From positions 1-64,000 of the forward strand of contig CAMCDS010000005.1 in the NCBI GenBank assembly GCA_945873625.1: a stretch of 64,000 nt of DNA. Reading direction: 5' to 3'. This DNA comes from an uncultured Porphyromonadaceae bacterium (GTDB taxonomy: Bacteria; Bacteroidota; Bacteroidia; Bacteroidales; Muribaculaceae). Under the pieces are notes generated by a model. The model made no database searches. It was not told the DNA's origin and saw only the letters and a list, made by a program, of their open reading frames with translations. Positions 50,683 through 56,108 of the stretch are shown piece after piece. How positions within the stretch are numbered: the stretch's first letter is position 1; each line of letters begins with the position of its first letter. Position numbers and translations under genes: made by a program.

Positions 50683-50734
50683 GTGAGTAATTTTTTTGTT
50701 GCAAAATTACTCACGAAGCTCCCCCGGTTCCAAA
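50683..50734 (-). promoter_or_regulatory. Promoter with overlapping palindromic operator
   Basis: On the minus strand TTTG (50731-50734), 21-bp spacer and TAATTTTG (50702-50709) form the promoter. GTGAGTAATTTT (50683-50694) and AAAATTACTCAC (50703-50714) form a perfect 12-bp inverted repeat with an 8-nt centre. It spans the -7 box and reaches the base next to the start codon. Because the transcript would start near 50695, the repeat can act as DNA but not as a full RNA hairpin. Confidence 0.65.
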
Positions 50735-50826
50735 AAAGCGGTCTGACTCATGCAATCGTAACATGCATGAAATCAGAAGTATATGAATTGAGATTGCGAA
50801 AAAGTCTGACAGGGTGGAAAAGACCG

Positions 50827-51810
50827 TCAGAAAATGGACGAGATTTCAGCACAATCGGGTGCCACCGATGCCTTGAGGCGTGATTTCAGCCTTGATTTGC
50901 GTTTATAGACCACGTCGACCGACTCGTCGAGGAGCAGGCATATAGTGCGCGTCGAGAGTCCGCTTGCGACGTACACCAGCAGCCTGTAGTCGCTGTCCTT
51001 TATCTCGGGCCATGCGTCCCTGACCTTTGTCAGGAGGTTGTCGCGGCAGTCGTTGACGGCCTGTTCCATATCGGCAAACGAATCGGCGCGCACCGATTCT
51101 ATTTCCCCCTTCACTTTGTCGACGATAGCCTTACGCTCGGCCTTGGTGCCCTGCGTCTCATAATACGTCTGGCAAAGCGAGTCGATGAGCGAGAAGCGGT
51201 TTTCGAGCAGACCGTGGAGCTTCGTCTCCAGACGGCATACATCGCCCCGGCTGGCGTCAATCTGGCTTTTAAGGCCCGATGCCTCGGCCATGAGTGCCTC
51301 GGCCTGCGATGCCTGTAGCTTCATCCGCTGGCGCATCCATAGTATGGTGCCTGCTCCGGCCAACAGTATCAAGAATCCTGCATACATATACGTGCGTCGT
51401 CTGACGCGCTCCTTATATAGCAGAAATTCCTTCTCCTTTTGCAGGTAAAGTGCTGTGGCGAGAGCGTCGGCGTCGCCCGACGATTGCATCAACGCTTTCA
51501 GACGCGATGCCTTGCGGTATTCGTCGGTCAGCCTGTGGCGTCTGTAATAGTCGACGGCGATGTCGACTATTGTGTCGGTCGGCGCCGACAGACGGTTGGC
51601 CACCAGAGCCTCGCTGTAAAGCAGGGCCCAGCGGGCCATTGTGGCAGAATCCTGAAATTCCGACACATCGACACCGTTGAGCCGGTCGAGGGCCGCGGTA
51701 GGGTCGGTGTGCATAAGTCGCTGAGCCTCGTCGAGAGCCTTCGGGCGATTGCCGGAATAGCCGCATCCGGCGGCGACAAGCAGAATCACTATGTAGAGCA
51801 GGCTTCGCAT
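50827..51810 (-). CDS. Membrane-anchored lipoprotein with C-terminal HTH domain (putative regulator)
   Basis: This 327-residue protein has a lipoprotein signal (LLVAAGC, Cys about residue 16) and a helical region resembling tetratricopeptide repeats (about 25-125, ALDEAQRLMHTDPTAALDRL). One membrane helix (about 141-160, YAGFLILLAGAGTILWM) is followed by a long coiled coil (about 162-210). The C-terminal segment resembles a LuxR-type helix-turn-helix (DYRLLVYVASGLSTRTICLL then SVDVVYKRKSRLKSRLK, about 270-316). The predicted arrangement is sensor part in the periplasm and DNA-binding part in the cytoplasm. Its start codon lies inside a 23-bp direct repeat that bounds the cassette immediately upstream. 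It follows a kinase/regulator pair in the same direction. Confidence 0.75.
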   Translation of the reverse strand: MRSLLYIVILLVAAGCGYSGNRPKALDEAQRLMHTDPTAALDRLNGVDVSEFQDSATMARWALLYSEALVANRLSAPTDTIVDIAVDYYRRHRLTDEYRKASRLKALMQSSGDADALATALYLQKEKEFLLYKERVRRRTYMYAGFLILLAGAGTILWMRQRMKLQASQAEALMAEASGLKSQIDASRGDVCRLETKLHGLLENRFSLIDSLCQTYYETQGTKAERKAIVDKVKGEIESVRADSFADMEQAVNDCRDNLLTKVRDAWPEIKDSDYRLLVYVASGLSTRTICLLLDESVDVVYKRKSRLKSRLKASVAPDCAEISSIF

Positions 51811-51813
51811 GAT
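51791..51813. repeat. 23-bp direct repeat, copy 1 (regulator side)
   Basis: Begins ATGTAGAGCAGG and ends CGCATGAT on the plus strand; identical to 52831-52853, with different bases immediately outside on both sides. On the minus strand it covers ATC and the first codons ATG CGA AGC CTG CTC TAC of the regulator. Confidence 0.95.
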
Positions 51814-51820
51814 TCAGACA

Positions 51821-52042
51821 TCAGATTTTGCTTTCAGTGTGTTCATCCCATACCAGAGAAGCGAGGTATTTGTCGCTGCGACATTGAAGATCAGCAACGC
51901 CCTCCTCTATCAAATCGGCAGTAGTAGACTTGTAATAAATGTCAGTGGCGAATTGAAGGGAGACATTGTATAAATCACAAATACTCATGATTATTCTGGC
52001 GATTTTTGTCGCTCTGATAGCCAACTTACTTTCTTCTGTCAT
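51821..52042 (-). CDS. DUF3791-like small protein (second copy)
   Basis: This 73-residue protein starts MTEESKLAIRATKIARIIM and appears all-helical: LYNVSLQFATDIYYKSTTAD, LIEEGVADLQCRSDKYLASL, ending HTESKI. It resembles DUF3791 proteins, which occur beside DUF3990 genes. Its ATG overlaps the DUF3990 stop by 4 bp, and its stop lies 10 bp before the regulator ATG. Base use is clearly more AT-rich than in the flanking genes. An antitoxin-like role is inference from context. Confidence 0.7.
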   Translation of the reverse strand: MTEESKLAIRATKIARIIMSICDLYNVSLQFATDIYYKSTTADLIEEGVADLQCRSDKYLASLVWDEHTESKI

Positions 52043-52509
52043 AACCGTATGCTTTCAATGTGAATAAGGCATCTGTCAAGCATTTCCTGAGTTCGGATGC
52101 AATATTGGTTGTTCGGTTTTTCATACTTCAATAATCCGAGCGTTTCATCTTCCGACAGTTCTCCTTCAAAGTATCTATCGAGGGTTTGAATCACTTTGTC
52201 GTTTGCGATTCCTCCAATGACAATGTCATATTCGGAAGTATCCTCACCGGCCCTGCATTTAGAGACAAAATCAAGCCACGATTTGTCGTAAGCTATGAAT
52301 TCAAGCACTTTCCACTCATCCGGATTATATGTGAGGTCGTAAGCGTTTAGCCATGCTTCTTGTTGGCGTCTCATAAAACGCTGAGCATACTTCACTGCCT
52401 GCTCATGAATAGATGTAAGATAGAAACCTTTTCCGAAGTCGAGATAGTCGCGTGAATGGGCGGTGTCGGTGCGTTGCACCGACAGGTTTGATGAATGGTA
52501 TAGTCTCAT
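52039..52509 (-). CDS. DUF3990-like protein, putative ADP-ribosyltransferase-fold toxin
   Basis: This 156-residue protein opens MRLYHSSNLSV (His5) and then has DYLDFGKGFYLTSIHEQAVKY (about residues 21-41, with Tyr30), IVIGGIANDKVIQTLDRYFEG, and near the end KPNNQYCIRTQEML (Gln135). The order Y-H, then G-x-G-F-Y-L-T, then N-Q-x-C/I fits DUF3990, which shows distant resemblance to ADP-ribosyltransferases (H/R-Y-E/Q triad); the catalytic assignment is my inference. It is flanked on both sides by DUF3791-like genes with 4-bp overlaps. AT-rich relative to neighbours, consistent with transfer. Confidence 0.7.
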   Translation of the reverse strand: MRLYHSSNLSVQRTDTAHSRDYLDFGKGFYLTSIHEQAVKYAQRFMRRQQEAWLNAYDLTYNPDEWKVLEFIAYDKSWLDFVSKCRAGEDTSEYDIVIGGIANDKVIQTLDRYFEGELSEDETLGLLKYEKPNNQYCIRTQEMLDRCLIHIESIRL

Positions 52510-52724
52510 GGCTTCAATACTCCTTTCTCTTTCATGTAGTCAGTAAGGTCGTCCATCAGATAACGTGAGCTGAAAGTATGAAGCACGTCGTAGGAGGGCA
52601 CAATATAGTCGTATAGTATCCCCGATCTGGCCAGACGGTCGTAGACCTCTCGCTGACTTAGTTTCAGCCTATGGGCAAGTTTGCTTATGCAGTATGTTAC
52701 AAATTCAAGCGTCTCTTTATCCAT
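52506..52724 (-). CDS. DUF3791-like small protein (first copy)
   Basis: This 72-residue protein starts at ATG 52724 (MDKETLEFVTYCISKLAHRL); a TTG seven codons upstream is possible but less likely. Helical, with LKLSQREVYDRLARSGILYD, IVPSYDVLHTFSSRYLMDDL and TDYMKEKGVLKP. It matches the DUF3791 pattern better than the second copy. Its stop overlaps the DUF3990 start by 4 bp (ATGA), indicating coupled translation. It is first in the cassette, about 130 bp from the -7 box at 52855-52862. Confidence 0.75.
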   Translation of the reverse strand: MDKETLEFVTYCISKLAHRLKLSQREVYDRLARSGILYDYIVPSYDVLHTFSSRYLMDDLTDYMKEKGVLKP

Positions 52725-52763
52725 AAGAATCGGATTCTGTTTCAAGATTACATGGTTACTACA

Positions 52764-52850
52764 TTAAAACAAACCGCACAAAGGCTTCGGTTGTCGGTCA
52801 AGACATTCGGTTATGGTTTGTGCGCGCTGAATGTAGAGCAGGCTTCGCAT
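52764..52850 (-). CDS. 28-codon relic open frame fusing regulator start to cassette
   Basis: ATG at 52850 followed by the regulator's first codons (MRSLLYI) and then 21 cassette-derived codons (QRAQTITECL...) to TAA at 52764-52766. It sits where the regulator would have started before insertion, directly at the expected transcript 5' end. It is most likely an accidental by-product; it might be translated as a leader peptide. Confidence 0.35.
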   Translation of the reverse strand: MRSLLYIQRAQTITECLDRQPKPLCGLF

Positions 52851-52853
52851 GAT
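52831..52853. repeat. 23-bp direct repeat, copy 2 (promoter side)
   Basis: Identical to 51791-51813; start-to-start distance is exactly 1,040 bp. Together they bound the DUF3791-DUF3990-DUF3791 cassette. Confidence 0.95.
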
Positions 52854-52854
52854 G

Positions 52855-52862
52855 CAAAGTTA
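52855..52862 (-). promoter_or_regulatory. -7 element in front of cassette, probably the regulator's original promoter
   Basis: TAACTTTG on the minus strand, then CATC ATG: with a start about 7 nt downstream, the transcript would begin at or next to the ATG of the repeat copy. A TTG at 52886-52888 (inside the response regulator gene) is 23 bp away, a loose -33. Confidence 0.6.
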
Positions 52863-52874
52863 CATATTTTTTTC

Positions 52875-53558
52875 TTAACGGGAAGCAACCGAGAGGATAT
52901 ATCCTTTTTTCTTTATCGATGTGATCGAAACGGCCGGGTCGGTAAGCTGGCGGCGGATATAAGTGATCTGCACGTTCAGGGCAAGTGAGTTGGAATAGCT
53001 TGCGTCTCCCCATATCCGGTCGAGAATCACATCGCGCTCTACCGGATTACCTAAGTTTTCGGCGAGCATCTGTAGTATTTCGGTCTGACGCACTGACAGC
53101 GAATGGGTCTCGCCTTTATATGTCAGCGACGAGAGGTTGGGTCGGAATACAGTGTCGCCCAACTGATACTCCACATCCTGATTGACGGTCAGGCTCTCAA
53201 ACCGTTCGTTGATTTTGGCTATCACTTCTTCGGGATAAAAGGGTTTCGGGATATAGTCGTTCCCTTTGAGCGAGAATCCGTGCAGACGGTCTACCTTGTC
53301 GGTGCGGTCGGTAAGGAAGAAGATTATCACCCTCTTGTCGTTCTGGCGGATGATTCTTGCCATCTCAAACCCGTCAAGCTCAGGCATGTTTATATCGAGC
53401 AGAATCAGGTCGGGATGGTATTCACGATACATCTCCAGCCCTACCTTGCCATTGTTGGCATAGATGACTTCATAACCTTCGGCCTCGATGAAGCGCTTGA
53501 GCAACATCGAGTTTTTGAGGTCGTCATCCGCAAGGAGTATCTTTATCGCCTTCATCAT
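52875..53558 (-). CDS. OmpR/PhoB-family response regulator
   Basis: This 227-residue protein has a receiver domain (MMKAIKILLADDD; acidic pocket Asp11-13, phospho-acceptor Asp55 in LILLDINMP, Thr83, Lys105 in NDYIPKPF). A winged-helix output domain follows (about 130-225, LSVRQTEILQMLAENLGNPV, SLALNVQITYIRRQLTDP, SITSIKKKGYILSV). The start is the first of two adjacent ATGs, overlapping the kinase stop by 4 bp. It most likely controls the divergent GLPGLI/barrel operon, by position. It is not close enough to Bacteroides RprY for that name. Confidence 0.92.
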   Translation of the reverse strand: MMKAIKILLADDDLKNSMLLKRFIEAEGYEVIYANNGKVGLEMYREYHPDLILLDINMPELDGFEMARIIRQNDKRVIIFFLTDRTDKVDRLHGFSLKGNDYIPKPFYPEEVIAKINERFESLTVNQDVEYQLGDTVFRPNLSSLTYKGETHSLSVRQTEILQMLAENLGNPVERDVILDRIWGDASYSNSLALNVQITYIRRQLTDPAVSITSIKKKGYILSVASR

Positions 53559-55051
53559 TGCGGCAACTTTATGGTGAAACATGTGCCCCGGCCTTCGGTG
53601 CTGTCCACTGATATATCTCCGCCATGTGCCTCGACGAGCAGTTTCACATACGCGAGTCCCAGTCCCATGCCGGGTTGTTCTCCAGCCAAGGCCTTACCGC
53701 GATAGAAGCGCTTGAATACGTGCTTCACATCGCCTGACGGAATACCGAAGCCGTTGTCGCAGACCGAAAGCTCGACGAATCCTTCTTTTTCCCTTGCCGC
53801 AGCATTGATTTCCACTTCGGCCCCGGAATACTTGACGGCGTTTTCAACGAGGTTGTTCAGAATATTGTAGAGGTGGGAGCGGTCGGCCGAAACAATAGCC
53901 TCTGGAGAAATATCATTGTTTACAGACACCGTCTTATCCGATGGGATAACTATCGCCCCGGCAACTGTGTCAAACAGTTCGTGGAGGTTGACACTCTGTA
54001 TGTTGAGCGGAATCTGCTCTACGTCGTTGAAGGTGATGTCGCGGAGTTTCGAGAAGTAGGCAGAGAGGTTGTCGAGGGCATTGCGGGTCTCGGTGAGCAG
54101 TTCCTTTCTGACAGCCGTGTCGTCGAGCATCCGCTCGTTGTCGAGACCCGAGACGCACATCTTCAGCGTGGATATGGGGCGTTTGAGCTCGTGAATCATC
54201 GTGGTGATGAAGCCGTTGCGCATTTTGTCAAGCCGTGAGAGTTTCAATACCGTGGAGAACTGCAACACGAGGCAGACGATAAGCAGTCCGGAAATCAATA
54301 GCGAGATTAGAAGTGTCTGCCACATTCCCGGCAGAACGTCGGAGGGATTGATTCTGCTGACAATCCTGACGGTGAGTCCCTGCAGCTGGGAGTAAGGCAC
54401 GGTCAGCGATACTTCGGGGGTAAAAATCGATTTATGGTTATCGATACGGGTATGCCATACCATGCTGTCGGCTGCCACCAGAGTTGCCGTAGCCCTTATT
54501 CCATCCTTGCTGAGCACCGAATCGATGCCGTCGGCGGTAAAGGGACATTTTCGCTCGATATTCACATTATTGGTAGCGCTCCATGCCTCGTTTTCATCTT
54601 TGGCTCCCGATGCGTCGAATACCGCCGAGTCGGCCGGTTCTGTCATCCGTTGCTGGGCAAGCTCAGCCGCTTCCGTTTTCTGCTCTTCGGTAAGTGGCGT
54701 CCCGGGTTTCAGCCCGAGAAGCTCGTGGGCCGAGAAGAGGTATGTGTAGATGCGGGCTGTACGGGTTGTCTTCACCGTATCGCCATATTCCTGTTGCAGC
54801 GAGAACTGCGGAATCGAGAATGCATTGAAGCCGTTTCCTTTATTCTTCAGGGAATCCGCCCTTTTGTCTGACGACTTTTCGCGGATACGGTTATAGTCGT
54901 CCACACACTTCACGATTCGTTCGCTCAGATTACGCTCATAATCATTCAGCGCATATTCATAGCGGCCGTAGAGCCAGTAGGCCTGCAACCCGAGGAATGC
55001 GATGATTGCGATGATGGTGATTATGTAGAGGGCCTTGATTCTTTTTTCCAT
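53555..55051 (-). CDS. Two-component sensor histidine kinase
   Basis: This 498-residue kinase has two membrane helices (about 7-28 and 245-268) with a periplasmic sensor of about 215 residues between them. HisKA follows with the phospho-acceptor His in MIHELKRPISTLKM (about residue 287). The ATPase domain has the N box NLVENAVKYSG, DNGFGIPSGD, and GLGLAYVKLLVEAHGGDI. It ends RGTCFTIKLPQ. The sensor region shows no family I can name. It overlaps the response regulator by 4 bp and is divergent from the GLPGLI gene (175 bp between starts). Confidence 0.93.
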   Translation of the reverse strand: MEKRIKALYIITIIAIIAFLGLQAYWLYGRYEYALNDYERNLSERIVKCVDDYNRIREKSSDKRADSLKNKGNGFNAFSIPQFSLQQEYGDTVKTTRTARIYTYLFSAHELLGLKPGTPLTEEQKTEAAELAQQRMTEPADSAVFDASGAKDENEAWSATNNVNIERKCPFTADGIDSVLSKDGIRATATLVAADSMVWHTRIDNHKSIFTPEVSLTVPYSQLQGLTVRIVSRINPSDVLPGMWQTLLISLLISGLLIVCLVLQFSTVLKLSRLDKMRNGFITTMIHELKRPISTLKMCVSGLDNERMLDDTAVRKELLTETRNALDNLSAYFSKLRDITFNDVEQIPLNIQSVNLHELFDTVAGAIVIPSDKTVSVNNDISPEAIVSADRSHLYNILNNLVENAVKYSGAEVEINAAAREKEGFVELSVCDNGFGIPSGDVKHVFKRFYRGKALAGEQPGMGLGLAYVKLLVEAHGGDISVDSTEGRGTCFTIKLPQ

Positions 55052-55183
55052 GATGCGAAATTACAAAATTCGCGGCAGTCGACAGTCCTTTGTATCAGGG
55101 TATTTTGACGGCAGTAATAATTCAGTAATAATTCCCTAATGTTTGAGTAATGATTATTTTCGGCGCGAGAGGCATTGCGGCGG

Positions 55184-55191
55184 TAACTTTG
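55184..55191 (+). promoter_or_regulatory. -7 element for the GLPGLI operon
   Basis: TAACTTTG, 35 bp before the ATG. The -33 region has no clear TTG, which suits an activator-dependent promoter. Upstream, GTAATAATTCAGTAATAATTCC (about 55111-55132) contains a direct repeat of GTAATAATTC with 11-bp period, a candidate response-regulator site. Confidence 0.55.
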
Positions 55192-55226
55192 CGGCATCAA
55201 ACATAATCAGCAAACTCTAAAACGAT

Positions 55227-56108
55227 ATGAAGAAAGCATTTTTGATACTCGTCATCATTGCCGTTGCGACGGCATTCGCCTCCGGCAAGATACTCCGTCG
55301 TCAGCTGAGCATCCTCCCCTCTTCGGTGCCCGAGACCGAAACCCTCGCGCCCGAGAACATGGAGTTCGTCTATGATTACCGCTGCTGCGTCGACACTACC
55401 CATTCCCTCTCCGAGGATTTCGACAGCGACAACATGCTGCTCCAGATCGGCCCCGGCGGTCTCTCGAAGTTCTCGAGCTACAGAAACCTCACGGTAGATT
55501 CCATACTGATGCGTTCCTCTCACGAGCAGATACTAGACGCCGCAGTGGAAGGTAAACTCAGCACAGGCGAGTTCATGACAATATTCAAGAATTATCCGGC
55601 CGGCAGACTCACCCACACCGAGAAAATATGTCAGGACTGGTTCCGCTACGAAGAGGATATGCCGCAGCTCGACTGGGAACTGACCGACTCGGTCATCAAT
55701 GTGCTCGGCTACGAGTGTCAGGGTGCCCGGTGCCGCTTCCGCGGTCGGGAGTGGACGGCGTTCTACGCCGAGGATATTCCGGTTATGGACGGACCGTGGA
55801 AGCTCCACGGCCTCCCCGGCCTTATCATGAAGGCCTCGGATGCAGACGGACACTATACTTTCGAGTGCATCGGCATCAAGTCGAAGGCCGACCGACCCAT
55901 CACACTTTATAAAGTGCCCTTCAACAAAACCGACCGCAAAGCTTACTACGATGCAAAACACCGCTATGACATAAACCCTTATGCCTACTATGAAGCCACT
56001 ACCGGAGGGGGGGTAACGGTGCTCGACGCAAACGGCAATCCTCAGCCCGGTGCATACGACCCGATTGAACTGACGTATGATTATCTTGAAACTGACTGGA
56101 GAAAATGA
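55227..56108 (+). CDS. GLPGLI family protein
   Basis: This 293-residue exported protein has an N-terminal signal (KKAFLILVIIAVATAFASG) and the family-naming motif in GPWKLHGLPGLIMKASDADG (about residues 190-209). Preceding parts include the YECQGARCRFRGREWTAFYA strand pair with FYAEDIP. GLPGLI proteins are found only in Bacteroidetes, usually beside TonB-receptor-like genes, and their function is not known. Here the gene overlaps the barrel gene by 4 bp (ATGA) and faces a kinase/regulator pair. Confidence 0.93.
   Translation: MKKAFLILVIIAVATAFASGKILRRQLSILPSSVPETETLAPENMEFVYDYRCCVDTTHSLSEDFDSDNMLLQIGPGGLSKFSSYRNLTVDSILMRSSHEQILDAAVEGKLSTGEFMTIFKNYPAGRLTHTEKICQDWFRYEEDMPQLDWELTDSVINVLGYECQGARCRFRGREWTAFYAEDIPVMDGPWKLHGLPGLIMKASDADGHYTFECIGIKSKADRPITLYKVPFNKTDRKAYYDAKHRYDINPYAYYEATTGGGVTVLDANGNPQPGAYDPIELTYDYLETDWRK

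Noticed and set aside
51791..52853. Classical insertion sequence
   Set aside because: No transposase is encoded, and a 23-bp duplication is longer than usual for common IS families; inverted terminal repeats are not evident (only a weak GCACAAA/TTTGTGC pair near one end).
52875..55051. Naming the kinase/regulator pair RprX/RprY
   Set aside because: The receiver and output sequences differ from what I know of RprY, and the neighbourhood (GLPGLI, barrel) is different.
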